17,940 nt of DNA from LGRD01 sp031415135 (GCA_031415135.1 JANORB010000075.1:1-17940); one strand, 5' to 3'. Positions 1 through 10,426 are shown, counted from the first letter of the stretch. A program made the numbers and translations. The notes: generated from the sequence alone by a model not told the origin.

Positions 1-1563
<1,563 letters not shown>

Positions 1564-1652
1564 GCAGTTCCTTGGATATTGATGGGCGCGGCGTCCGGTG
1601 GTCTGAACACGGAAGCGCGGCTTCGAGGACACGTTTCCATGCGGGCACAGCC

Positions 1653-1671
1653 CCGGCTCATGCCGAGCCGG
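1653..1671 (-). other. GC-rich hairpin in rpoD leader
   Basis: CCGGCTC (1653-1659) and GAGCCGG (1665-1671) form a perfect 7-bp stem with a 5-nt loop. It lies about 90 nt upstream of the rpoD start codon, within the predicted transcript. No run of T follows on the minus strand, so it is not an intrinsic terminator. Any role in mRNA stability or translation is speculation. Confidence 0.4.
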
Positions 1672-1789
1672 TGCGCAGAGCCAACCCGATTGCCAACTTC
1701 AGCGCTCGGCATGTCGTTCAGGCCGACGACACGCGCCGCCGGTTCGCCGCCAGTTCACTTGAACATGTCTTGATGCAGCCCTTGCGGGT

Positions 1790-1831
1790 AAAGGGTGGCC
1801 TTCTGTTGTGACCCTGAGTCAAAGGGTGGCC
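1790..1831. repeat. 11-bp direct repeat in rpoD leader
   Basis: AAAGGGTGGCC occurs at 1790-1800 and again at 1821-1831, with identical starts 31 bp apart (about three helical turns). An 8-bp sequence AGTCAAAG that runs into the second copy (1817-1824) recurs at 1905-1912, where it overlaps the -35 box of the rpoD promoter. The repeats could be protein-binding sites or chance in a GC-rich spacer. Confidence 0.5.
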
Positions 1832-1881
1832 GGGGCCCGGAGGTGCTGCTGTCACTGTTCGTCGCGCGTACGAAACCCATG

Positions 1882-1910
1882 ATTATCGTCTAACCGAGCC
1901 CTTTAGTCAA
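1882..1910 (-). promoter_or_regulatory. sigma-70 promoter for rpoD
   Basis: On the minus strand a TTGACT -35 box (1905-1910) is separated by exactly 17 nt from a GATAAT -10 box (1882-1887), a 10 of 12 match to consensus. Transcription would start near 1875, giving rpoD a leader of about 310 nt. The promoter sits 30 nt past the dnaG stop codon, so rpoD can be transcribed independently of dnaG. It is the strongest-looking promoter in the window. Read from sequence only; not experimentally shown. Confidence 0.8.
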
Positions 1911-1939
1911 AGTCACGGCGTGGCACCGCCGACACGAGC

Positions 1940-3781
1940 TTAAGCGGAGCCGCGCTGCCGTTGCGCGAACACGGCCTTCAGACTCGCCCGCGTGTCCATG
2001 AGTTGCTTGCAGCGAATTTGCGAGTCGGGCGACAACTCACCCGACTCGAACATCAGCTTCAGTTCTTCTTCGACCGCTTGCAAGCGCAGCCCGTCCAGCG
2101 CCTTGTCCAGTTCCGCGGCGATGTCCGTTTGGGCCTCCGGATCGTGAAACTGGGCGATTCGCCGCAGCACCGGGCTGCTGTCGCCCTCCTTTTCCGCCAA
2201 CCCGCGCAATTCCTGCATCAACGCCGCGGGCGAGAGTGGTCCGTGCTCGAGCACCGCTCGTTCGACCCCTGCGAAGAACAAGTCGTACGGCGCCGGCTGG
2301 CCGGCCAGCATGTCGTGCGCTTCGTTGTGCAGCGTCGTCCACAGTTCGCTGCGGTGAAGCAGCAGCCAGAGGCTGCGGTCGAGCAGATTGGCCGTTCCCA
2401 GGCTGACCCGCCGGGTGCGGGGTCGGACTCTGCGTGGCGCTGCGGCACTGGCGCCTTCCCGGCTTGAGGCGGGCGCATCCCAAAGCGCCAGCAACTCGCT
2501 GGTTCCGAGTCGTCCCCGCAGCGCGAGTTCGCCCAGCACCTGGAGTCTGAGTGCACCGTCGGGCAATGCCGCCCACAGCGGGCGGGCGTTGGCAAGCATG
2601 TGGGCGCGGCCTTCGGCGCTGTCGAGGTCACAGCCATCGCTGGCCGTCTCGGCAATCTGGCGCGACAGCGGCACGGCCTCGGCGATGCAACGCTCGAACG
2701 CCGCTGCGCCGTGCTGGCGCACATAGGAATCGGGATCGTGCTCGGCCGGCAGGAACAGGAACTTGACCGAGCGCGTGTCGTTCGCATGCGGCAGGCTGGC
2801 CTCAAGCGCACGGCGCGCGGCGCGCCGACCGGCAGCGTCGCCGTCGAAGCTGAAGACCACCGACTCGGTGAAGCGGAACAACTTCTGAACATGGTCCGCC
2901 GTGCAGGCTGTGCCCAAGGTGGCCACGGCGTTTGCGAATCCGGACTGGGCCAGCGCCACGACGTCCATGTAGCCTTCGACCACCAGCGCGAAGCCATGCT
3001 GGCGCAACGCGGCGCGCGCTTCGTGCAAGCCGTACAACTCGCGGCCCTTGCTGAACAGCGGGGTCTCGGGCGAGTTGAGGTACTTCGGTTCACCCTGGTC
3101 GAGAACACGGCCGCCGAAGCCGATCACATCGCCCTGGACCGACCGGATCGGAAACATGATGCGATCGCGAAAACGGTCATAGCGCTTGCGCGAGGCCTCG
3201 TCCAGGCCGTCTCCGTCCTGGCTGATGACCATGCCGCTTTCTTCGAGCAATGGGTCGTCGTAACTGGGGAAGACGCTCGCCAGCCCGCGCCAGCCCTCGG
3301 GGGCATAACCGAGCCCGAAATGCGCGGCGATGTCGCCGCTGAGGCCGCGCCGCTTCAGGTAGTCGACGGCGTGCGGGCTGCCCTTGAGCTGACGGCGGTA
3401 GTGCTCGGCGGACTTGGCCAGCACGTCGGTCAAGGTCGAACGCCGCTGCTTCAGCGCGGCGGCGCGCTCGCGCTCGGCCGGGGTGCTGTCTTCCTCCGGC
3501 ACGGTCATGCCCACCTGCTGGGCAAGATCGTTCACCGCTTCGACGAAGCTGGCGCCGGTGTGTTCGATCAGGAACGTGATGGCATTTCCGTTCGCGCCAC
3601 AGCCGAAGCAGTGATAGAACTGCTTGCTCGGGCTGACCGAGAAGCTGGGTGATTTTTCGCCGTGAAACGGGCACAGGCCCATCAGGTTGGCGCCGCCCTT
3701 CTTCAGCTGCACGTGGCGGCCGACGACGTCGGCGATGTCGACCCTGGCCAGAAGGTCATGAACGAAGGCGGTGGGGATCAT
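1940..3781 (-). CDS. dnaG: DNA primase DnaG
   Basis: Synthesises RNA primers for replication forks and partners the DnaB helicase. The 613-residue length fits the family (E. coli about 580). Domains in order are an N-terminal zinc-binding domain with CX2H-X17-CX2C ligands C37, H40, C58 and C61; the primase core with RDRIMFPI near 205-212; a TOPRIM domain with EGYMD (269-273) and DGDAAGR (313-319); and a C-terminal helicase-binding region from about 455. All catalytic motifs look intact. The ATG start gives the usual MIPxxFxxDLLARxDI opening; its ribosome-binding site is weak. The gene begins 88 bp after the stop of the GGDEF/EAL gene, and I see no good promoter in that gap, so co-transcription with it is possible. 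rpoD follows downstream. Confidence 0.98.
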   Translation of the reverse strand: MIPTAFVHDLLARVDIADVVGRHVQLKKGGANLMGLCPFHGEKSPSFSVSPSKQFYHCFGCGANGNAITFLIEHTGASFVEAVNDLAQQVGMTVPEEDSTPAERERAAALKQRRSTLTDVLAKSAEHYRRQLKGSPHAVDYLKRRGLSGDIAAHFGLGYAPEGWRGLASVFPSYDDPLLEESGMVISQDGDGLDEASRKRYDRFRDRIMFPIRSVQGDVIGFGGRVLDQGEPKYLNSPETPLFSKGRELYGLHEARAALRQHGFALVVEGYMDVVALAQSGFANAVATLGTACTADHVQKLFRFTESVVFSFDGDAAGRRAARRALEASLPHANDTRSVKFLFLPAEHDPDSYVRQHGAAAFERCIAEAVPLSRQIAETASDGCDLDSAEGRAHMLANARPLWAALPDGALRLQVLGELALRGRLGTSELLALWDAPASSREGASAAAPRRVRPRTRRVSLGTANLLDRSLWLLLHRSELWTTLHNEAHDMLAGQPAPYDLFFAGVERAVLEHGPLSPAALMQELRGLAEKEGDSSPVLRRIAQFHDPEAQTDIAAELDKALDGLRLQAVEEELKLMFESGELSPDSQIRCKQLMDTRASLKAVFAQRQRGSA

Positions 3782-3869
3782 GTTTCGAGTCTAAGGCGCC
3801 CGCCGCAGCATCGGCCCGGACGAGGCCGGCTCGCTCGCACCCGCATCGCACGCGCCGACCCGTCAGGGG

Positions 3870-6800
3870 CTAAAGCGGCGCCGCCAGCGTGGCCATGCCA
3901 CTGAAGCCGTGGACCCAGGCGACCACATCATCGGCGGGCATCGCTTTCGCAATGCCATTGCCCTGCCCGATGTCGCAGCCGATTTCGATCAATGCCTGCG
4001 CCTGCTCCAGCGTCTCGACGCCCTCGGCCACCACCGTGCAACCGAAGGTTTCGGACAGGCCGATGACGCCTTCGACAATGGCCATGTCCTGGCGGTCGTT
4101 GAGCATGTTGATGACGAACGAACGGTCGATCTTGAGCATGTCCAGCGGCAAGCGCTTGAGGTAGGTGAGCGTGGAGTAGCCAGTGCCGAAGTCGTCGAGC
4201 GCAAAGCGCACACCAAGGGCTCGACATTCCTCCATCAGGCCGCAAGTGAAGTCGATGTCCGCCAGCGCCGTGGTTTCCAGCACCTCGAGCACCAGCCTGT
4301 CGGCCACCGGAGCGCTTTGCCGTGCCAGCAACTCCGCCAGGTTGCGGGCGAACATCGGCTCTTGCAGATGGCGCGCCGAAACGTTGATGCTGACGGTCAG
4401 GTCCAGGCCCGCGCTCTGCCACTTCGCAAGCTGTTCGATGCCGCTCCTGAGCACCCAGTCGCCGACGGCGACGCTCAAGCCGGTGTGTTCGATCAGGGGC
4501 AGAAAATGCGCCGGCATCAACAGCCCCTGCTCGGGATGGTTCCAGCGCAGCAGCGCCTCCACACCGATCACCTTGCCATCCCGCATGTCGACCTTGGGCT
4601 GGAAGTGCAGACAGAACTGCTGCAGCTCCAACGCTTCCTGAACCCGGCCGAGCTTGACGATCCGGGCGGCGGCCAGGCGGTCGTGCTCGGCATCGAAGAA
4701 CTGGTACCCGCTGCGCCCAGCCTGCTTGGCGCCGTACATGGCGTGATCCGCATGCCGCAGCAGCGTCTCCGCGTCGGCATTGTCGAGCGGGAACACGGTG
4801 GCGCCGATGCTCACGCTCACGGCCACAGGGGCATCGGCGGTCGACAGCTCGAAAGGCAGCCCGACAAGGTGCAGCATGCGCTCAACGGCCTGGCGGCTTT
4901 CTTCAACGCTGCCGGCCCGCAGCAACAGCACAAATTCGTCGCCGCCGATGCGCGCGACCACATCGTCCCCGCTGGAAGAGGTTCTCAAGGATCTGCGCAA
5001 CCGATCGGCCAGCTGGAGCAACAGCTCATCACCGGCATGGTGGCCGAGTTGGTCGTTGACCGGTTTGAAGTGGTCCAGGTCGAGACAACACACTGTCAAC
5101 AGAAAGCCGTCGCGCTCACTGGCGGCCAGCGCCTCCACCAGAAGTTGGGTCAGCCGGGCCCGGTTCGGCAGGCCGGTCAATTCGTCGAAATGGGCATGCC
5201 GCTGCAAATGAACGACCTGCCGCCTGGACCGGGTGACGTCGGACAGGAACAGCACGTGGTTTTGCACCAGGCCATCGGCGCGCTTGACCACCGAGATGCT
5301 GCCCTGCAACGTGCAGGGGTCGCCATTGCGGCGCCGCGTGAGCCACTCGCCGCGCCACACCCCCGTGGCCCTGAGGTCCTGATAGACGCGCGATTGCGTT
5401 TCGGCCTCTGCCGAACCCGCGGGCGCAGCGCGCAGCATCTCGGGCACCGTCCCCAGCAGTTCATCGGCAGAGTGTCCGGTGATTCGGCAATACGCGGGGT
5501 TCGCCTGCAGGACCCTGTTTTGCGCGTCGGTGATCAGCAAGCCTTCGTTCAGGTGCTGGAACAAGCCGTCGGACAGACGTTCTTTCTCGCCGGCAACGGC
5601 GCCTTCGGCACCGTCGCGTGCCAGAAACAACAGGGTCAGCGGCGCGCCTGTGGCATCGCGTTCGACCACGAGCGCGCGCAACTCGAACCACAACCAGCGC
5701 CCGTCCTTGCTCAACAGCCGGCACGGCACGTGCCCTTGGCTGGCGCCCGCAGAGCGCAGCGGCTCGAACACCCGCTTCACGATCGTGATGTCTTCAGGGT
5801 GCACCCGGTCCCAGAAGGCCCGCACGGCATGGCCAAACTCCTGGGCCGGGAAACCCAGAGCGGCGAGCCAGCCTGGAGACATCCGCAAGCGCCCGCTCAC
5901 CATGTCGAGCTCGGCGACTCCGGTGTGAGAGGCATCCAGCGCCAGCTTCCATCGTTTGCCGTCGACCATCAGTCGGCCGGCCAGCGATGCCATCAGCGGC
6001 GCCACCGCCACCAGGGTGAACAGGTAGCCCCAGAGCAACTCCACGCTCCGGTTCGGATCGAGCGACGCGATCGGGCCGACACCGTTGATGCTGGCCAAGG
6101 CCGCTCCACCGCACGCCAGCAACGCCGCCACCGAGCCTGCGAAGAGCCCGTTGCGGACCGCAAGCCGGCCCAGCAACACGTGCGGGAGGAAGGTCAGTGG
6201 CAACAAGGCCGGATGGGCGTCACCCGCGCCGCCAAAGGCAAGCCAGGCGCTGCCGACCGCGCCCAGAGACAAGCCCAGCGCGGGCACCCATTGCGATCGC
6301 CTCGCTGCGCGGTCGAGCGAGCTTGCGGACACAGAGAGCAACGGAAGGCCCACGGCCAGCACGCCCAGCGCGTCCCCCAACCCGCCGAAGAACCATGCCG
6401 CGCCCGCCTGGCTGAGCGCAAGCGTGCCGCCCATCGTTCGCCACAGGACGCTGGTGCCCGCCGTGGTCAGCGCGAGCAGTCCGACGCCGATGGTGGCGAA
6501 CATCCAGAGGTCACGCCGCTGGTCGAGGCCGAATCGAAGTCCGCGCCGGCGCAACCAGGCGGCCGCAGCCAGCGGCCCCAGCGTGCTGGCACACGCCACC
6601 CAACCCGCCGACAGCGGAGGTGACCCAGAGGACAACGCCAGCACGTAGGCGCCAATCCAGACGCCCGGCCACACCCGGCCGCCCAGCCGAAACAGGGCCG
6701 CCAGCGCGATGCCCGTGGGTGGCCACAGCAAACTGCCCCCAGGCCCAAAACTCGGAAGCGCCAGCCCGGCCCAGCCTCCCAAATAGCAGGCCAGGGCCAG

Positions 6801-6884
6801 CAGCGACACCTGTTGCAGCCACTGGACGCTGATGCGGGGCAGGTTCAACGCGGCCGAGAAATTGGGAAGGCGAAGTTCGGGCAC
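3870..6884 (-). CDS. Membrane-bound MASE1-PAS-PAS-GGDEF-EAL cyclic-di-GMP signalling protein
   Basis: A 1004-residue bifunctional-type c-di-GMP enzyme. Residues about 25-305 are a string of hydrophobic helices with the WPPTGIALA motif of MASE1 sensor domains. Two PAS-like domains follow (about 312-425 with WDRVHPEDI, and about 440-550 with ITDAQNRVLQANPAYCRITG). The GGDEF domain (about 560-730) has an intact GGDEF at 647-651 plus NDQLGHHAGDELL. The EAL domain (about 745-990) has EALLR (776-780), N834, E867, DDFGTGYS (897-904), KID (918-920) and AEGVE (953-957). The key catalytic residues for synthesis and hydrolysis are therefore present, although tandem proteins often use only one activity. 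The RxxD inhibitory site reads SGDD (638-641), so the arginine is missing. The start is a GTG; an in-frame TGA lies upstream. dnaG follows in the same direction. Confidence 0.93.
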   Translation of the reverse strand: MPELRLPNFSAALNLPRISVQWLQQVSLLALACYLGGWAGLALPSFGPGGSLLWPPTGIALAALFRLGGRVWPGVWIGAYVLALSSGSPPLSAGWVACASTLGPLAAAAWLRRRGLRFGLDQRRDLWMFATIGVGLLALTTAGTSVLWRTMGGTLALSQAGAAWFFGGLGDALGVLAVGLPLLSVSASSLDRAARRSQWVPALGLSLGAVGSAWLAFGGAGDAHPALLPLTFLPHVLLGRLAVRNGLFAGSVAALLACGGAALASINGVGPIASLDPNRSVELLWGYLFTLVAVAPLMASLAGRLMVDGKRWKLALDASHTGVAELDMVSGRLRMSPGWLAALGFPAQEFGHAVRAFWDRVHPEDITIVKRVFEPLRSAGASQGHVPCRLLSKDGRWLWFELRALVVERDATGAPLTLLFLARDGAEGAVAGEKERLSDGLFQHLNEGLLITDAQNRVLQANPAYCRITGHSADELLGTVPEMLRAAPAGSAEAETQSRVYQDLRATGVWRGEWLTRRRNGDPCTLQGSISVVKRADGLVQNHVLFLSDVTRSRRQVVHLQRHAHFDELTGLPNRARLTQLLVEALAASERDGFLLTVCCLDLDHFKPVNDQLGHHAGDELLLQLADRLRRSLRTSSSGDDVVARIGGDEFVLLLRAGSVEESRQAVERMLHLVGLPFELSTADAPVAVSVSIGATVFPLDNADAETLLRHADHAMYGAKQAGRSGYQFFDAEHDRLAAARIVKLGRVQEALELQQFCLHFQPKVDMRDGKVIGVEALLRWNHPEQGLLMPAHFLPLIEHTGLSVAVGDWVLRSGIEQLAKWQSAGLDLTVSINVSARHLQEPMFARNLAELLARQSAPVADRLVLEVLETTALADIDFTCGLMEECRALGVRFALDDFGTGYSTLTYLKRLPLDMLKIDRSFVINMLNDRQDMAIVEGVIGLSETFGCTVVAEGVETLEQAQALIEIGCDIGQGNGIAKAMPADDVVAWVHGFSGMATLAAPL

Positions 6885-7029
6885 GGCAGGTATCGACTGA
6901 AATGGAAACGATGAAACGAAGCAGGCGATCGACTTTAGATCGAATCACTGTCAGCCCCGTCCACCCCACCACCGAACCCCCCATTTGCGGGGTGCGTCTG
7001 TGCCTGATACTCGGAGTCAAAGGCGCCGG

Positions 7030-7060
7030 AAAAAAACAAGCCGCCCGGAAGGGCGGCTTG
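7030..7060 (-). terminator. Intrinsic terminator of the H-NS gene
   Basis: A perfect 10-bp GC-rich stem (7037-7046 with 7051-7060) closes a 4-nt loop that reads TTCC on the minus strand. It is followed directly by seven U residues in the minus-strand RNA (A7 at 7030-7036 on the plus strand). It lies 33 nt past the H-NS stop codon and should separate that gene from the c-di-GMP gene downstream. Confidence 0.93.
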
Positions 7061-7092
7061 CGATTAAAGGGTTTCCCCGGCGTAACTTCTAT

Positions 7093-7398
7093 TCAGACCG
7101 TAAAGTCCGTAATCTTGCGGCCGGCCGCCAACGCGGCCTTGAGCCACTTGGGCTGCAGGCCGCGGCCGCTCCAGGTTTCACCGGTCGCTGCGTTGCGGTA
7201 CTTCGCCGCCACCTTGTTTCCTTTGCCGCCGGGCGCCTTGCCACTCGATTTGCCGCCGACATCAGCCGCTGTCAGCCCGTGGTCAGCCATCAGCGAACGG
7301 ACCTTCGCGATGGCATCGGCCCGTTGCTGCTTCTTGGTGCTTTCAATCTCCCTGTCGAGGGCCTCTTTCTGCGCGAGCAAATCCTGAAGTGTAGCCAC
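7093..7398 (-). CDS. H-NS family nucleoid-associated protein
   Basis: A small DNA-binding protein (101 residues) of the H-NS histone family, which compacts the nucleoid and silences AT-rich or foreign genes. Residues 1-40 form a charged amphipathic helix suited to oligomerisation. Residues 44-65 are a flexible Gly/Lys/Ser linker. Residues 67-99 are the C-terminal DNA-binding domain (YRNAATGETWSGRGLQPKWLKAALAAGRKITDF). The minor-groove motif that reads QGR in E. coli H-NS reads RGL here (79-81). The start is GTG, chosen because AAGGAA lies at ideal spacing. The gene has its own -35/-10 promoter upstream and a strong terminator downstream, so it is monocistronic. Several paralogues are usual in Burkholderiales, so no specific symbol is given. 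Confidence 0.93.
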   Translation of the reverse strand: MATLQDLLAQKEALDREIESTKKQQRADAIAKVRSLMADHGLTAADVGGKSSGKAPGGKGNKVAAKYRNAATGETWSGRGLQPKWLKAALAAGRKITDFTV

Positions 7399-7443
7399 GG
7401 TAAATTCCTTGGTTGAATGAGGCCGGCCGAGTATGCCGGTGGA

Positions 7444-7472
7444 ATTCTATTCAACTGCGGTTTCCATGGCAA
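7444..7472 (-). promoter_or_regulatory. sigma-70 promoter for the H-NS gene
   Basis: On the minus strand TTGCCA (7467-7472) and TAGAAT (7444-7449) are separated by exactly 17 nt. Both match consensus well (TTGACA 5 of 6 except one position, TATAAT 5 of 6). The predicted start near 7437 leaves a leader of about 40 nt that carries the AAGGAA ribosome-binding site. Confidence 0.72.
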
Positions 7473-7525
7473 GCCACGCATATCTTTCCCGGGCATCCGG
7501 GATAAAGCGGCACCGCCGAACGCCT

Positions 7526-8572
7526 TTACTTGTACCCGACCCGATCCAGCATTTGCTGAACCTTGACCTGGTTCATTCCGACCACGGAAATCGGAATCGT
7601 CTCGGCCTTGAATGCGCCGAGGGTATCAAGCGCCGGATTTGACACCTTGACTCCTTTGGCGACGGGCCATTCGTTGTTACCGTCGGCAAAATACGCCTGC
7701 GCCTGGTCGCTGGAGAGATATTCCAGGAACTGGACCGCCGCCTGCCGATGCGGAGCAAACTTTGCCGCCGCTGCGCCGGCAATATTGACGTGAGCGCCCC
7801 AGGTCTGCTGGTTCGGGAAGACAACGCCCACCTTTTCAACCACCTGCCGGTCATCGGGCTTGTCGGAGCGCATCAACCGGGCGAGGTAATAGGTATTGGT
7901 CAACGCCACCTGGCATTCGCCACTCGCAACGGCCGTGATCTGGTCGGTGTCACCGCCTTTGGGCGCACGCGCCATGTTGCCGACAAGCCCTTGCAACCAG
8001 GTTTCAGTTGCCTGGGGCCCGAGATGCTCCATCACCGCGCCGAACAGCGACAGGTTGTACGGGTGTGATCCCGAGCGGGTGCAGACTTTCCCCTTGTTCT
8101 TGGGGTCGGCAAGTTCTTCATAAGTATCGACATCGTCCTTCTTCACCGTCTGCTTGTTGTAGACGATCACGCGAGCGCGTGTGGACAAGCCGAACCAGGA
8201 ACTGCCCTGCCCGGCGTCCTTGCCTCGCAACGTGACGGGGATGCGCGACTGCAGCACTTCAGACTTGACCGGCTGGAACAAACCATCCACCTCGGCGCGC
8301 CACAGCCGCGCCGCATCCACCAGAAGAATCACGTCGGCCGGGCTGGCCGACCCTTCGCTCTGCAAACGCGCAAGAATCCCCGCGTCGTCGGCATCCACCC
8401 GGTTGATCTTGATGCCGCTGGCCTGGGTGAAGTTGGCGTAGAGCGCCTCGTCGGTCTGGTAATGGCGCGCCGAATAGAGATTGAGCACCTTGTCTTGCGC
8501 GTGGGCCGCCGGGGCCGCCAGCAGGACCAGGGAAGTCAGCGCAGCAAGCGCCGCGCAACGTCGAGTGAGCAT
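7526..8572 (-). CDS. Periplasmic Fe(III)-binding protein of an ABC transporter (FutA/FbpA type)
   Basis: Captures ferric iron in the periplasm and hands it to an inner-membrane ABC permease. The 348-residue protein has a Sec signal peptide (charged RR, hydrophobic core, likely cleavage after AHA at 23-25). The mature protein opens with VLNLYSARHYQTDEALY, typical of this family. Probable iron ligands by comparison with the FutA and Campylobacter FbpA class are H37, Y38, Y172 and the adjacent pair Y228/Y229 (TNTYYLARL). The ATG is preceded by GGAG at good spacing. No permease or ATPase gene is adjacent: an H-NS gene lies downstream and yggX upstream. Partner subunits must be encoded elsewhere. 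A Fur-box-like site lies about 50 nt upstream, consistent with iron repression. Confidence 0.93.
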   Translation of the reverse strand: MLTRRCAALAALTSLVLLAAPAAHAQDKVLNLYSARHYQTDEALYANFTQASGIKINRVDADDAGILARLQSEGSASPADVILLVDAARLWRAEVDGLFQPVKSEVLQSRIPVTLRGKDAGQGSSWFGLSTRARVIVYNKQTVKKDDVDTYEELADPKNKGKVCTRSGSHPYNLSLFGAVMEHLGPQATETWLQGLVGNMARAPKGGDTDQITAVASGECQVALTNTYYLARLMRSDKPDDRQVVEKVGVVFPNQQTWGAHVNIAGAAAAKFAPHRQAAVQFLEYLSSDQAQAYFADGNNEWPVAKGVKVSNPALDTLGAFKAETIPISVVGMNQVKVQQMLDRVGYK

Positions 8573-8618
8573 GGAAACTCCGAATGGAAGTGGGAACCAC
8601 GCCAGTCTACATGCAAAC

Positions 8619-8637
8619 GCGAATCGTTCTCACTAAT
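8619..8637 (-). promoter_or_regulatory. Candidate Fur box upstream of the iron-binding protein gene
   Basis: The minus-strand 19-mer ATTAGTGAGAACGATTCGC matches the classic Fur consensus GATAATGATAATCATTATC at 11 of 19 positions by my count. On the plus strand the region GCGAATCGTTCTCA also resembles common betaproteobacterial Fur sites. Its place 47-65 nt before the start codon of an iron-uptake gene makes it plausible. I could not define a convincing -35/-10 pair around it. Confidence 0.5.
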
Positions 8638-8691
8638 CTTCGCACCCTCAGCCGCGAGGACCGGCCGTTGATCTCGGCCCCCACCCGCCGC

Positions 8692-8964
8692 TCAGGCGGT
8701 GGGCGGCACGTAACCGGCCGGCTTGTCACCGCCGTCACCAAAGAAGAACAACTCCATCTGCCGCGCCAGGTATTGGCGTGAGCGCTGGTCCGCCAGGTTG
8801 AGGCGGTTCTCGTTGACCAGCATGGTCTGGTGCTTCATCCACAGTTGCCAGGCCTCTTTGCTGACCTGGTTGTAGATGCGCTTGCCCAGTTCGCCGGGAT
8901 AGGGCGAATAGTCCATGCCCTCGGCTTCTTTTTTCAAGTGAATGCATTGAACGGTACGCGCCAT
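8692..8964 (-). CDS. yggX: YggX family Fe(2+)-trafficking / oxidative damage protection protein
   Basis: A 90-residue cytosolic protein of the YggX family, linked in enterobacteria to protection of Fe-S clusters and iron trafficking. It matches the family from end to end: MARTVQCIHLKKEAEGMD at the start with the conserved Cys7, then PYPGELGKRIYNQVSKEAWQLWMKHQTMLVNE and LARQMELFFFGD. I chose the ATG at 8964 rather than an in-frame upstream start because the family begins MxRxVxC and because GGAG sits at correct spacing before it. It follows argA by 70 bp in the same direction, so the two may share a transcript. A small GC-rich stem (8991-9010) lies in that gap. Confidence 0.96.
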   Translation of the reverse strand: MARTVQCIHLKKEAEGMDYSPYPGELGKRIYNQVSKEAWQLWMKHQTMLVNENRLNLADQRSRQYLARQMELFFFGDGGDKPAGYVPPTA

Positions 8965-9034
8965 GTCGAAAGCTCCTGCAGAAAAGGTAGGGCGGCACGG
9001 TCGCGCCGCCGGGAAGGGCGTATTGGCCAGCGGC

Positions 9035-10372
<1,338 letters not shown>

Positions 10373-10420
10373 GGGCGGCGGTGAATGGCGCTGCCGGATT
10401 CTGCCCCATGCGCCATCTCC

Positions 10421-10426
10421 GATAAT
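10421..10426 (+). promoter_or_regulatory. Candidate -10 element for hrpA
   Basis: GATAAT is a 5 of 6 match to the -10 consensus. The hexamer 17 nt upstream (ATTCTG) is a poor -35 box. Transcription would start near 10433, only about 9 nt before the ATG at 10442. This would give a nearly leaderless mRNA and argues against the upstream ATG at 10385. Suggestive only. Confidence 0.4.

Larger units (their letters stand above)
1564..1881 (-). other. Long untranslated leader of rpoD
   Basis: This gene-free stretch lies between the rpoD -10 box and the rpoD start codon. It contains an 11-bp direct repeat, a 12-bp palindrome GTTCACTTGAAC (1753-1764), a GC-rich 7-bp hairpin (1653-1671), and the AAGGA ribosome-binding site just before the ATG. 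No convincing small gene was found: ORFs crossing it continue into rpoD in the wrong frame. I recognise no known riboswitch class. No U-tract terminator is present, so simple attenuation is not evident. Confidence 0.55.

Noticed and set aside
3909..6623. Plus-strand ORF of 904 codons
   Set aside because: Antisense to the GGDEF/EAL gene. The product is Gln/Arg/His-rich with no motif, while the minus strand has complete catalytic motifs.
7015..7020. TTGACT (minus strand) as a -35 box for the GGDEF/EAL gene
   Set aside because: No acceptable -10 hexamer occurs 16-18 nt downstream, so a promoter cannot be supported there.
7487..7502. Hairpin TCCCGG-GCAT-CCGGGA downstream of the iron-binding protein gene
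   Set aside because: The stem is only 6 bp and no U-tract follows on the minus strand, so I do not call it an intrinsic terminator.
8991..9010. GGCGGC/GCCGCC stem between argA and yggX
   Set aside because: Only 6 bp with an 8-nt loop, and followed after a gap by just four T. Too weak for a terminator; at most a mild attenuator.
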